In this document: positions 1 to 10,938 of the stretch, in pieces | Layout of the letters: each line of letters starts with the position of its first letter | Numbering within the stretch: the first letter of the stretch is position 1 | Source of the DNA: Arthrobotrys musiformis | Lineage: Eukaryota; Ascomycota; Orbiliomycetes; Orbiliales; Orbiliaceae | Length of the DNA: 64,000 bases | Reading direction: 5' to 3' | NCBI GenBank assembly: GCA_036971715.1 | Contig: JAVHJL010000006.1 | Location: 1,922,001 to 1,986,000, forward strand | The notes under the pieces: generated by a model | The model's input: only the letters and a program-made list of their open reading frames with translations | What the model was told of the DNA's origin: nothing | Database searches by the model: none | Translations under genes and position numbers: made by a program

Positions 1-3
1 TAG

Positions 4-828
4 GAAACTGTTACTGCTAGTGGTGCCGCGGAGGAACCAGAGGAGACAGCTGCAGCAAGCAAAGCCGAAAAGGCCGACACCGATAAGAAGCTACGAAGAA
101 GATATGGATATGAAGCTGATAAGGATGGTAAACCAGCCGTTGCCACTACGGCCGCCACAACTGCAGCCGCTGTAGTGATTAATATTCCAGCATATGCCAG
201 CCACTGCTCTGGCGCGGTGAGATACAGCTCCGTCTGTTCTTGTTGGGGAATTAAAAAGGGAACCGCCGCCCCCACAACTGAAACCGAAGTTGTCACCAAA
301 ACAACCACCGAAGTTATCAAGGTTACCGCCGTCGTCCAGAAGGCCGCTGTGGTTTGCTCTAAGACACAAGAGAAGTGTGGAGAAACCTGCAAGAACGTCT
401 TTACAGATGTCAAGAACTGTGGAGCCTGCGATAAAAAGTGTAAAGATGGAGCCACTTGTGTCAATGGCGTCTGTTCTGAACCAGCTTGTGACGATGTTAA
501 GGAGTGGCAGTGTGACAACGAAAGCAAGAAAGGTTGCAATGGTGCTTCTGGTGATGAAACCTTCTGCATGAAGGGAACCAAGGCAAGCTTCTGCACATCG
601 TTCGCCAACCTTCCACTATGCCCTAAAGAAGAGAAGGACGGATGTAAGACCGATGCCGACTGCGGAAAGGGGCAAGTCTGCGGTCACATCGCCTGCTGTG
701 GTTGGAACATCTGTATCAAACCACACCACCCAGACGCAACCGGAGGAAGCTACAATAAAGCGTCAACGAGGAGACTCTTCAAGAGAGAAAACAAAAATAA
801 ATTGAGAAAGTTGGCTCAGGAAAATTAG
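4..828 (+). CDS. Secreted cysteine-rich protein, 3' exon only (5' part outside window)
   Basis: This is the last exon of a gene that begins before the window. The first three bases are TAG, which fits an intron acceptor, and the frame is then open from base 4 to the TAA at 826-828 (274 codons). No start codon is needed or seen. The visible protein has an Ala/Lys/Glu-rich stretch, then a YASHCSGAVRYSSVCSC block typical of secreted ascomycete proteins, and a Thr-rich linker. A block follows with Cys spacing like STIG1-type modules (CGETC..NCGACDKKC..C..GVC). The C-terminal block CKTDADCGKGQVC..CC...C is reminiscent of WAP folds. The tail is Lys/Arg-rich. An extracellular or wall-associated role is inferred from composition. 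No enzyme motif is seen. Confidence 0.72.
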   Translation, partial: ETVTASGAAEEPEETAAASKAEKADTDKKLRRRYGYEADKDGKPAVATTAATTAAAVVINIPAYASHCSGAVRYSSVCSCWGIKKGTAAPTTETEVVTKTTTEVIKVTAVVQKAAVVCSKTQEKCGETCKNVFTDVKNCGACDKKCKDGATCVNGVCSEPACDDVKEWQCDNESKKGCNGASGDETFCMKGTKASFCTSFANLPLCPKEEKDGCKTDADCGKGQVCGHIACCGWNICIKPHHPDATGGSYNKASTRRLFKRENKNKLRKLAQEN

Positions 829-2357
829 ACTTGATACCTACAACTTATATCCCCCAATCTATCCCATAAATTACTTCCTCATGTATATCATGAACTACTT
901 ATCCTGAATCTTTCAATCTTTCTTGTGTTGGGATGTTGTATTTTTTTTATTAGAGGGCTTTCAAGAACACAGGCGTCAAGGAAACCAGATTACTTCTTAT
1001 GTCGATATCGTGGCATGTCTATATCAAAATTAAAACGGGATCAATCTACCTACCTCTGAGAACCTCTAATCGTTGATGGAAGCCGTATAGGCTTTAGTCC
1101 CGCTATATAATATTAGCTAGAATCCAGATCATTTATCATTATATAGACAAAGAAAACGTCCAAACTGCCTAAATCCTCGAGGCGGGAATCCCAAATGTCG
1201 AATTAACTTAATTAAGCGTGATATTGTTAAACAATATTGCCTGAATTGCCAATTTAGTAATAATCAATTATATAGTCTGGGGTCAATTATAAAGATTACG
1301 TCGTCACAGGGCTGTTGCAACTGTCGCATCGGAAATTAGCCCTACCGGAATCCTGTAGAATTCTGGAGAATAAGGTGCGGTAGAGTTCGGAATTATAATT
1401 ATGGGAGGGAAACGTGTTGTCCGTCAATTTGTGCTTACGACGGCTCGTGGAACCCGGATTGCAGCCCATAAGCTTCGCGAATTCGGTTCCTCGCAATGCT
1501 GATTGGTCGGTTCGATGCCTATGATAACGGTTGGATCGATATCAGTTTATACCCCAGGAATAAAACTTCGCGGAAAATCCAGAAATAAAAAGAAAGGAAA
1601 CGACTTAGAGTTGCATTGACATCAGCCTCCCCTCTTCTGCATCGGGGAGAACGGCTCTTCGGCACCAGAGCTTGTTTTACAAGCGAAGAGTTAAGCTTCT
1701 GCAAGGGTTCAGGGTAGCATCAATCATGCCGACCACTGCTGATCGTAGCTGATTGCAATTCTGGTTGGTGTAGCTGACTGTGATTCATGACGATATTTCC
1801 CATTTAGCCATAGTTCGTCGACCTCCTTTTCGCTATTTTAAGGAATTCGAGCCTTGCCTGACGATGGGACGATCATGGATTCTGCGGGTTCTATTCCCGA
1901 ATCACCCCCGCAAAGTTATAATTATAAAACAGTGGGAAGCCGATATCCTCGGTTCTGCTGCGAGTAGTTGAGGTTTCTTTGCGTTTGGCTTTATATATTG
2001 TAGAATACCAGGCCAGGTTGGTCTCGTTCCCAGACGTCACAAAGGGATCTTCTTTCTACGGCTGATCAGGGGTTCCGTCTAAGATCAATATATCTTGCTC
2101 ACTTCCATAACGATAATCGAGGGCTAGAGACCTAAAATTTAACGCATCTATTGACAGATAGTGCATGTGGAGCTTCAAATTCTTGCTACAAAGTATGTAT
2201 TTTACCCGTTCCTTGGGCTTGTATTTACACAACTGGAATTGTACCCGAGCCCCTCTCGAGATACCTACGATTTGCTTACGATAAGGTTCTTCACATCCAC
2301 TTTTAGAGTATATATAGCAATATATATAGGAAAGGCCTATCATATTACGCCCCAATC
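829..2357. other. Intergenic region with no supported gene
   Basis: The short open frames here lack splice support and recognisable protein character. An imperfect palindrome at 1221-1237 (ATATTGTT / AACAATAT around one A) is the only local structure noted. The 3' end of this stretch is the promoter of the repeat-protein gene. Confidence 0.6.
2309..2330 (+). promoter_or_regulatory. Two TATA-like elements upstream of the repeat protein
   Basis: TATATATA at 2309-2316 and a second TATATATA at 2321-2328 lie 30-50 bp upstream of the ATG at 2358. This is a plausible core promoter with a very short leader. The transcription start is not visible in the sequence. Confidence 0.45.
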
Positions 2358-2966
2358 ATGATGATCAAGTCAATTATATTCAATGTTCTCATTGCATACG
2401 GTTGTACATTCGTGGCCGCCGCAGCGTGCCCGAAAGATGAGCCATGTACAACTTGCTCGACGTTCTCTACACCAATATGTTCTGGGTTCCCGGCATCTGT
2501 TCTATGCGGTCCATGCGGAATCCCAATAGCCCATCCTCCTTGCCCACAACCGGCGCCACCGACTACGACTGCTTGCACGACGTGTACCACTTTTCCAACC
2601 CCCCTTTGTCCTGGGGGCATAGGCCCCAAAACTCTATGTGGGCCATGCGGAACTCCGATTAATACTCGCATACCCTGTCCGATTCTACCTCCTACGACTA
2701 CAGCTTGCACAACATGCACAACGTTTCCAACGCCCATTTGCCCTGGTGGAGTTGGGCCCGCGACGCTTTGCGGGCCATGTGGAACACCGATCAATACACG
2801 AATTCCATGTCCAATAGCGCCACCGACGACAACTACAACAAGCTGTACAACATGCACCACTTTCTCTACACCGCTATGCTCTGGATTAGGGCCGACAAAA
2901 TTGTGCGGGCCATGCGGCACGCCGATAAACACGGTCATCCCGTGCCCGATCTTGCCACCAACATAA
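2358..2966 (+). CDS. Secreted protein of four cysteine-rich tandem repeats
   Basis: This is an intronless frame of 202 aa. Residues 1-23 form a signal peptide with a hydrophobic core and cleavage expected near FVAAA|AC. The mature protein is four tandem units of about 41-44 residues. Each has the pattern CTTCTTFxTPxCxG, then CGPCGTPINT, then PCPxxPPTTT, giving six cysteines per unit (one extra in the first). The Pro/Thr-rich links look like O-glycosylation sites. The units are also similar at DNA level, so the array probably grew by duplication; units 2 and 3 are closest. Two TATA-like boxes precede it. I do not recognise a family. A small secreted effector or wall protein is an inference from signal peptide, size and cysteine content. 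Confidence 0.8.
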   Translation: MMIKSIIFNVLIAYGCTFVAAAACPKDEPCTTCSTFSTPICSGFPASVLCGPCGIPIAHPPCPQPAPPTTTACTTCTTFPTPLCPGGIGPKTLCGPCGTPINTRIPCPILPPTTTACTTCTTFPTPICPGGVGPATLCGPCGTPINTRIPCPIAPPTTTTTSCTTCTTFSTPLCSGLGPTKLCGPCGTPINTVIPCPILPPT

Positions 2967-4065
2967 GGATCGACTAGTGAGATAACAGGGAATAGTGTTT
3001 TACGGTATCAGAAAAAAAAAAAGACGATGCAGGATTCGATAAGAGATAGTTGGACCCCAATGAAGTTTGATTTCGATATCTGCCTTCCTTCCTATTATTA
3101 CTATCATGTGTACATGCATATGCATTCGAGTCAATTTAAAGCCGTGTTATCAAAGATCAATCGCCCAGAGAACTAGATGTGTAGATACAAGGTATCTATA
3201 TTATAAGAACCCGAAGAACAAAGCCCATATCACCAACTTCCAATCCGCATGTACTCCGCACAGCAATATAATGAAGAACTGATTTGTCAGGTGAGACCGC
3301 CGGCCGCGCAGAGGTATACGTAGGCTGCACAGTCAACCAACAACACAGTTATTGCAGGGGACCTGTTGGATTTCCCGAGTTGTGTTGATAGTCTTGGTTT
3401 TGTGTTTTAGCCTGCCTAAGCTGGCTAAAGGTAGCAAGACTCCTGTCAATTCTTCTTCTTCTTCTCCCTCCTAACTATTGTCAGTCACTTCTCCCCAACC
3501 TTCAACTCTCGACCCTCACCACCATCTCGACAATCATCCTTTCATCACCAACCGCTTCCACGAGGCTCCACTCGAAAAGATCTCCGAAGCCCTTATAGAT
3601 CCTATAATTATCCCCTCCTCCGGCATGCTGTAGTTCGGCTTCGGAAGTTCAGCCTGGGAAACCTTCGGTCCAAGAGGACGATTACTCAAACAACCCCTCT
3701 ACAGCTTGTGTGTGGCGTTTGGATTCATCCTATTCCGGTCCTCAAGAGAAGATATCACTGGCCATAGCGCCATACTAGGATCCTGTTTCGTGTAGACCTC
3801 CTTTTCGACCGGTCAGATTACCGAAAACACCTCGACGTTTCTATTTACATTCTGTTTGCCTCAAAACGATTCGCTACAACCAGAACGAATTACATCCACC
3901 CAACCCGATACATCCCCTGAACTCCTCTATCTCACCTCCTCCAGATCGGTTGTCAACAGTACTCTCTTAGGTTGTGAAATATCCGTCACTCCCCAGGGAA
4001 CCAACATCACCGTCACCGTCGATACTTCATACTGCTCCCACGGGTTAAAAAAAAAGGTCATCAAA
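2967..4065. other. Intergenic region and CT-rich leader of CUT8
   Basis: A CT-rich stretch at about 3450-3560 looks like a fungal core promoter or leader. The frame that will carry the CUT8 start is nearly open upstream (about 3541-4065), broken only by two TAG codons. I do not call a gene there. Confidence 0.5.
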
Positions 4066-5045
4066 ATGAGCAACCCCTTTGCCGCCCTCAGCAGTCGAAG
4101 GGTTTCACCGAAGCCTAATGGGCTGAGTATGGGTATGTCTTGAGTCTTTGGCATGGTTTCGCATACGACAACGATAAGAATATATCTAACTGACAGACTT
4201 TTCCAGCCTCCAAAAAACGCAAAGCCAGCCCTGAAGATAATGACGACGATCGGATGTCTGCATCTCCTACTGCATCCCCCAACCTCGCTAATAGAAACAT
4301 ACCTGGTGGCCAGCCAACACAATCCAGAACCATTAAACGGGCCAGAACTTCTGTCACAGGGAGACCATTACCTCTTCCTCGACTTTTGGAGACTCTTGAT
4401 GCCAACGGCTTGAAATCGCTCTTACGAACTTTGTGCGAACGAAATCCCCAGCTCACTGCGGAAATTTCTGCCGTTGCGCCGAAGCCAACAGTCAGCAGTT
4501 CGCTAAATCTCCTTCACAACTATGAAAACGCCGTTCGCCAGTCGTTCCCATACGGTGGAAATCCAGAAGGAGATTATGCCTATAATCGAGTTCGACCAGC
4601 GTTGCTGGAATTGCTAGATGCGCTATCCGACTACACCCCACACTTTCTTCCACCCAACGAACAGTCTTTCTCGAACGGTCTCGAGTTTCTCGACGGCGCT
4701 ACATCTATCATTCACCGACTACCAAACTGGGAAAACCCTATTCACAACCATCACAAGAACATCGCCTATGAAGAAATTTCAAAAGCTTGGATTCTCTTGT
4801 TGAAGGAAACGGCAAAGAGGGGTGGTGGAATTACTCTACAATATGATGGATGGGATGGGAAACTCCAACGTCACAACGAACAGTCGGGTGGGAGACTAGA
4901 ATCTGCCATCGCGGAATTACGTATTACCTTAGGGTGGCTAAGCAACGACACCAGTAATCAGTCACTTCAACAAACACGAACTGGCAATACCCTTGGTTTC
5001 CGCATTGAAACACCTGGTGCGCCTGTTGCCCTTCAAATTTGGTAG
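4066..5045 (+). CDS. STS1: Nuclear proteasome tethering factor CUT8/STS1
   Basis: Exons are 4066-4132 and 4207-5045, with a 74-bp intron (donor GTATGT, acceptor TTCCAG), giving 301 aa. In yeasts this family (Cut8 in S. pombe, Sts1 in budding yeast) tethers the 26S proteasome at the nuclear envelope and so supports nuclear protein degradation. A basic KKRK nuclear localisation motif sits at residues 25-28, directly after the splice junction. The conserved Cut8 core follows from about residue 70: LPRLLETLDANGLKSLL, then YNRVRPALLELLDALSDYTPHFLPP, the NWENPIHN region and a closing ITLGWL helix. Splicing is needed because the downstream frame alone lacks the conserved start and the NLS. The C-terminal tail is low complexity. 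Confidence 0.88.
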
Positions 5046-5777
5046 AAAGCTATTTTGGAAGTTTGTCATGCCAAAATTTTCCCCAGCAAGTAAAGCAACC
5101 CACCATCATCTTTAATCTGAATCACCAAGATTCGAGCACGTCGTGCTTCCTATCGTACTTTACCTCATATCCTTTGTCCCAAACATCCTAGCCTCCTACT
5201 ATGTCCAGCGTTTCCCTATTCCCTTTGTAACATCGAACCCCAAAGAGGTTGATACATTCCCAGCAAGCACATTGCCCTTTCCTCTGCTGTTTCCCTTAGG
5301 CACTTCCTTCGAACCCGAAACTTGATTACACGATCAAGGCTTTTTTATTCTTTTTATTTTGTGACCAACTTCTTTCGTTTTTTTACACACAGGGTTCGAC
5401 TTTTTCCTTCTTTGTACTTTTACTTTGTTTTGTCGTCGTCTACTTTGGTTTTACTTTTTTGGGGTACTTTTGCATTTTTGGGGGGGTTGAATAGGAGTAT
5501 TAAGGCTTTATTCTAAGTTTTTTACTACTTTTGCGCGTTTCCCTTTCCTTTTCCACTTCGATAAATGACGCCAATTAACTGGCGCGGTACAGTTTTAGGA
5601 ACGTCTGCTTTCTTCCTTTCTTTTAAAAATATAGTGTATTAAAGGTTAATACCCGTCCGAGCATAAAAGAGATAGTTCCAATTATGTTATAACTTCCTTG
5701 CGAGGCACGCATGGTTTTTACTCGTGCACCACGTATCATAGTCAAATAATAACTTATTCGAACCACAAAAAAAAAAA
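5046..5777. other. 3' flank of CUT8 and promoter of the next gene
   Basis: The stretch is T-rich with runs of T around 5340-5470, typical of fungal 3' UTRs. An A-rich tract lies directly before the ATG at 5778. No gene is visible. Confidence 0.5.
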
Positions 5778-7115
5778 ATGCGGTTCCGACTAGTCCATAG
5801 CGTGGGGTTGATCCTGCTACCCCTGGCTGTAGCCTACGAAATCGCCTTTTACCCATACTGGCTGGGCCTGGATTCCGAAGGCGACGACCCGATGAATTAC
5901 CGCGTTTACCCACGTTTCAAGTGTAACAAAATCATCCACGAGAATGCGGGGCAAGATTTCGTGCAAAACATCATCGTGCGCGTGGCGGAAGGGGCGACCA
6001 CGCCGGGATTGTTGGTGTTCTACGCACCATCTGAGGATGATGAGGAGCCGTGTCATGAGGAGAATGGGGTGGTGGCTGCGTACTTTTATAAAGATAAGAC
6101 GGAGGTGCAGCAGAGGTTTTATACTGAGCGTGGCGGGGGTATGACGTATTTCAGGGAGGTGGGGGATGATACGGATGAATGGGCGATTTTGGTGGATTGG
6201 TTGGGGTTGCAGCCTGGGGAGGCGGCGTTGAGGGTGAATGGTGATGGGGATGAAGATTTTAAGGAGTACTGGAAGAAGTGGGATGATACTTCCGTTGAGT
6301 TGTATCCGTATGATGAGGAGCATGGGTATAATACCATGGCGGATTATAGTTACGGTGAAGATGATGAGAATGAAGGGACGTTGAGGGAGGCGGCGGAGGG
6401 GGTGGTGTGGCCTGCGATCGAGGGGGAGTATGGGAATATATTCGCCCCGCATCAACGGGTACCCGATGAGGATGTTTACTACGAGAGTTTTAGGAATTGG
6501 AGGAATGCCAGGATCAGGTTTGGGGATTATAGGCCCATTACGTCCGAGTTTACGAATATATACCCCGTGGAGGAACTTCGGGATATGGGGTACATCATCG
6601 ACGATGCGATCGAAGCACGGATGCGTCAGCAGAGACAGCAGGAGAGGTTGGATAATCTGGAGCTTGAGAGGGTTTACGAAGAAGATAGGGTGAAACACCA
6701 GAATGCTCAGGAGATGTATACGAGAGTCGGCGACATGTTTAATGGGGGTGAGTTCGGGTCTAACGTTAACCCTCCCGATGTCAACGATCAGAGACGAAAG
6801 ACTCGTCCCTTTTTGGAGGATATGATCATGATTGGTCATGATCCTGCGGTTGTGAATCAATCTCCAGGGATTAACAATAATTATGGGCTTGGAGAGGGGT
6901 TCATACAACAAGAGAATGTGCAAATAGAGGAGGAGAAAGATAATGAAGATGATTTCGTGGCGAGGTACGGTGGGCCGGGGCAGCTCGGTGGCTACGAGGG
7001 GGATAGTGAGTTGGGGACGGGGACCGATCATCTAAGTACGACTCAATATTTGAGTAGCATTCAAGGCGAAAGCCAGGGTATCCCGCCGCGGTCTCCACTC
7101 TACGACAACCAATAA
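5778..7115 (+). CDS. Secreted acidic protein of unknown function
   Basis: This is an intronless frame of 445 aa. The ATG follows an A-run, a favourable fungal start context. Residues 1-19 are a signal peptide (basic start, hydrophobic core, cleavage near AVA|YE). The mature protein opens with an aromatic-rich segment (FYPYWLGLD). It contains a cysteine pair, several Asp/Glu-rich stretches, a charged helical segment near residues 280-315 (EARMRQQRQQERLDNLELERVYEEDRV), and a disordered Gly/Asn/Asp C-terminus. There is no transmembrane segment or catalytic motif I recognise. The coding strand is strongly purine- and G-rich from about 6000, which also leaves long spurious frames open on the opposite strand. 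A lineage-specific secreted protein is the best description. Confidence 0.75.
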   Translation: MRFRLVHSVGLILLPLAVAYEIAFYPYWLGLDSEGDDPMNYRVYPRFKCNKIIHENAGQDFVQNIIVRVAEGATTPGLLVFYAPSEDDEEPCHEENGVVAAYFYKDKTEVQQRFYTERGGGMTYFREVGDDTDEWAILVDWLGLQPGEAALRVNGDGDEDFKEYWKKWDDTSVELYPYDEEHGYNTMADYSYGEDDENEGTLREAAEGVVWPAIEGEYGNIFAPHQRVPDEDVYYESFRNWRNARIRFGDYRPITSEFTNIYPVEELRDMGYIIDDAIEARMRQQRQQERLDNLELERVYEEDRVKHQNAQEMYTRVGDMFNGGEFGSNVNPPDVNDQRRKTRPFLEDMIMIGHDPAVVNQSPGINNNYGLGEGFIQQENVQIEEEKDNEDDFVARYGGPGQLGGYEGDSELGTGTDHLSTTQYLSSIQGESQGIPPRSPLYDNQ

Positions 7116-7549
7116 TCAAGCCTTCGGTTTTGATACATTTGCGTTCGCTACAAGACTGTGGTGGACGGTGGAGTTATGTTTCTGTTGCATTTTTTGTGTT
7201 GATATTTGGATAACTTATTAGAGAGCTCGAGAGATAATCCACACCGTTCTGCAAATTTACCCTACATTACAGATAGAAATTGAGAGTATGCTATTACCCG
7301 CCTTGAGCTCCTGGATGTTTTGGTAGTATATTTTAGACTTTATACATTTTGATATATACCTAGGTATATATATATATTTGAAGAAGAAACAAAAAGAAAC
7401 AAAGGCCAACTCGGATCTGCTAAACGTCAAAACAGCCACTCGCACCGCGGTACCGCTCAGACCCCAAAAAACCAACCCCATTTAACACCATAAAATATGA
7501 CTTTTCAAAGGAATTATATATTGCGCGTTCTTCCCCGAACCCGAGCCAT
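7116..7549. other. Convergent 3' flanks
   Basis: Spacer between the 3' ends of the secreted acidic gene and the DUF3984 gene. It is AT-rich, with a TATATATATA run near 7360-7378. No gene is seen. Confidence 0.5.
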
Positions 7550-8547
7550 CTATCCTTGAAGGAATACCTTCACAGTGAGCCCAAGAACCCAACCGACGTC
7601 CGACAAAACACCTGCGTCATGGTACTCCGGACTGGCAGGCTGCTCCTCAGGGGATGCCTTCCCGGTTTCGAAGTTTGGGATGTTCAGACGAGGGGGTTCG
7701 TGTGCTTCTTTAGTCGCAGGGTGTTCCTGCTCATGGTCTTCATCGCTGTCTATTTCGTCATCGACGGAGAAGAGGCTCCATCCCACCATACGGTCGACCC
7801 AGGCGCCAAGTCCGGTTCTGGGACGCTTGGACCAGTGTAGTTCCTCATCATCAAGTTCTTCGAGAGCATAATCAGATCCTTCATAATCATCATCATCTTC
7901 GAAGGAGTCGCCCGCGAATGCCTCGTCAATGAATTCCGGGGCGAGTGGGTGTACACCCTCCTGTTGGCGGGAACGGGATCGTCGTCGGATCGTCGCATCA
8001 CTAGCATTCCTGCTTCTTGGAGTATAAAACTCAGAATATGACTTCGATGCCCGTCTTGGTAACCTCTCCACATCATCTTCAGTATCCGAACCATTTGACA
8101 AGAGACTTGTCGACGAAGCACGACTGGTTAGCCATGATTGGCCTTTACTCTCGCGTGCCTCTGATGTCAAGGCAATACCGGCCCGGTGCACCCATTCTGT
8201 TGATTCGTTCCGACGGGTACGGGGATCGAAGTAAGAAGAAGTCCGACGGTCGACGACGAGATGGCTGGCGGATTTGGCTTTGTAGAGTTTGATGTCTCCA
8301 CCACGTGGCGTTGCGGGGACGCTAAGCGGGGGGATACGGGGACGCGAGGGTTTCCGAGAAGGATTTCGCGATAGAATACTGGGAGTTGAAGGTGCCTACC
8401 AGAGACAGTCAATTGTTAATAATTACATTGTCTCTACGGATACTATATAATTTGTTTTGGAAGATATAGTATGGTACACACCGAAGCACCCTGGATGTAT
8501 GAAGTCTGGGGACTGGTCATGGCGAGGTGGTCGTCGACAGCAGTCAT
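7550..8547 (-). CDS. DUF3984-type fungal protein
   Basis: Exons on the minus strand are 8547-8482 (22 codons, MTAVDDHLAM...) and 8395-7550, joined across an 86-bp intron (donor GTGTGT, acceptor GGTAG), giving 302 aa. The family is fungal and has no assigned function. Diagnostic segments are the Ser/Pro-rich N-terminus with TPR-type motifs, the conserved block SEARESKGQSWLTSRASSTSLL, an acidic DDDDYEGSDYALEELDDEE stretch, and a short hydrophobic/aromatic motif GLGAWVDRMVGWSLF followed by acidic residues. The WVDRMVGWSLF motif could be an amphipathic membrane-binding helix (inference). No signal peptide or enzyme motif is seen. The first exon is required because the large exon has no ATG in its conserved N-terminal part. 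Confidence 0.82.
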
Positions 8548-10938
8548 GCTGAAGTGAGTTGTGAGCGGCGAAATGTTACTGAGGTTCAGGTTGGAAGACG
8601 AGCGACGACTTCGGCGGCCTCGAGGGAGCTAGAAAATAAGAAAGAAGCAATAAAAAGTAAGTAAAACATGTTGGCCAATGTTGTATTTTGAGGTTGCACA
8701 AGAGGATCTGGAGATCTGGGGATCGGGGGTTGTAGCTGTCAGGGGAACGCGGGAAGTCTCACATTCTCCATGGCGATTGGGTTCTTTGTCGACTGTCGGT
8801 CGGCTGAGTGTAACAACAGGTAATTTAAATAGATTAGATTAGATAGGGACGGTGAGTGTATCGAAGCTAAGATATCTTCTGTGGGTCTCTTTGTCTCTCG
8901 GTCTGGTTGAATTCGCGCGGTTTTATATTGATGAAAAGGTGTCGGTGGAGTGACGATGCACAGGTTCCTCGGAGGCTGGTCTTGTTCCCCAGCCCCAGCT
9001 CTCGCGTTGGTCGGGTATCGCCGGGTGGGCCGAGGCTTGTCTTTCAGCCGGGGGCACCTTGAATATCAGAAGTCCAGACCTCGACGACCTGCTCAGAACA
9101 GCTACTCTTCAAGCAAAAAATGACTACAGAGCACCCGCAACCATGGGCAAATTTTTTCCCTGGACGTTTTCTATAGCAAAAATAGAATCACGATTTTCGT
9201 TTATCTTTTCTTGGCCTTTCTCTTTAGAAATTTTCCAGCTGGGATTTTTAAAAATTTTTAAATTTATTTTCTAGCGTCGGGTCGGAGTGACCGCCAGCCG
9301 CCATTGCGGCTTAATTAATTGAACGGTGAAAGCAACAGTGACAGTAAGTTTGACAGGTGCCATTCTGGGGGTATCGACTGGAGGGTCACTTATCAGGGCT
9401 TCCTATCAAGGCCGCGGCCGTTGATCGATCCTGACGCCATTATGCAGTTTGTGCCGCAAATACTTAGTTACATCTTACCTACCGATCTTGGTACATGTGC
9501 AGTTGCTTCATGATCTCATGCTCTGCAAACTTTGTAGATTCAAGACAATCGATCGGATGGATTCATTTTACGTCAAATAGTGAGCCCTATATCGATCTCA
9601 TTGTCTACTAGAGGATATACAAGAGACTATTCGATCCTGCATCCGAAATTTATTTTAAACTATTTTTGTTAGCCTGGGGCTCTATCGGATAGGGACTAGT
9701 TGACGCTGGCAATTCGAACATATGCATTTGGACTCGTCGGCTCGTATCCGAGCACATACGTTAATATTGCAATCAATCAGAATAGAAAGCGTCAGTATTA
9801 TACAAACTACTCCTAAGTTAGTTTGGACGAGTCTCGATCGATCATGAACTGGAACCATAATGAAACTTGGAAAGTACCAGAAGCTAGGAGCACATCTATA
9901 AGTACTAGTACTAGTACAGTACTTGGTATACGATGTGAGATGGTTCGAGTATCACCGAAACTGTCGTCCAAGGATAGAATCGACAAAACGAGGATAGCCT
10001 CTGATTGTCCGTTCGACGAACAACTGGACCAGATGCATTCAGCCGACAGACGTGCAAGCGCAATTAATACCTGTACTCGATCCTATGGTAATTACGTGTC
10101 CTGAATGAAAGCAGGTCTCGAAAGTAAGTAAGTACCTAGGTAGTCCTGCACTTGGTCGCTGTCAAATTAGTTTAATTTAGAACCGTGGCCTATACAAGTC
10201 AAAGCCAAACAGAAGCCTTACTCGGTGTACCAGTTGAAGGCCAGGCAGTTTGACTTTGGGCATACGATTGTGTATTGGTTATTATGCATGACAACAGCGG
10301 TGCAGTAGAGTGCAGCCTTACTCGATAGTTTTACCACTAGCCGCCATACTTTTGGACAAGCGATATTAACTGCAATGCATCTTACCTTACCTTACCTTAC
10401 CTTACATGCCCCGGCCTGACATTTTTATTGTGTATGTGCTTGCATGGTGGAGGTATATATACATAATGTACATGTAATTTGACTGTCAAATATCGTATCT
10501 GAAATATGTATCATGTCATGATTTGAAGTACTACTAGTACTAATATAAAGTACTGTGGAGTGGTAATGGATTGTATTGTGTTGGTGGACGTCATGGCCAT
10601 TATTCAGCTGGCAGCGCGAATCACACAAATCAGGCACGAGGTCACCTTTTCTCCATGCCTCTTGCTCTACTCCCTACTGAACTTAGACTTACAAACAACC
10701 CACACCCACACCCACATCCACTAATCACTGACACTGACACTAGCACTCCCACCACCTATCGGCATCATCTGCATCACCATCTCCAACTTCGGATCCCTCG
10801 CCCGTCCCGTAGATTGTCTCGAATCCTTCCGCCAGAACATCCCTCTAGTTTAGCCCAGGGTCCTTCTCTCTCTTCCCTTCGTTCATCCTAGTTTTCCTAC
10901 GTCGTCGCTTCTCTCGGCCTTTCATACCACGTATCAAC
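8548..10938. other. Large divergent intergenic region
   Basis: About 2.4 kb lies between the divergently transcribed DUF3984 and SCS2 genes. No frame is convincing. It holds simple repeats (GTACTA units near 9901-9920, CTTAC x5 at 10381-10405) and C/A-rich tracts (ACCCAC) near 10700. The last 150 bp is a CT-rich leader of SCS2. Confidence 0.55.
10381..10405. repeat. CTTAC pentanucleotide microsatellite (5 copies)
   Basis: Five perfect CTTAC units lie in the SCS2/DUF3984 intergenic space. The length is likely to vary between strains. Confidence 0.9.

Noticed and set aside
2345..2938. 197-codon minus-strand frame with internal repeats
   Set aside because: Antisense shadow of the four-repeat secreted protein. 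It repeats only because the sense gene does, and has no signal peptide.
5817..7031. 404-codon open frame on the minus strand
   Set aside because: It is a shadow of the secreted acidic gene, kept open by purine bias of the coding strand. It is Ile/Pro/Leu/His-rich without any motif and no splice or start support.
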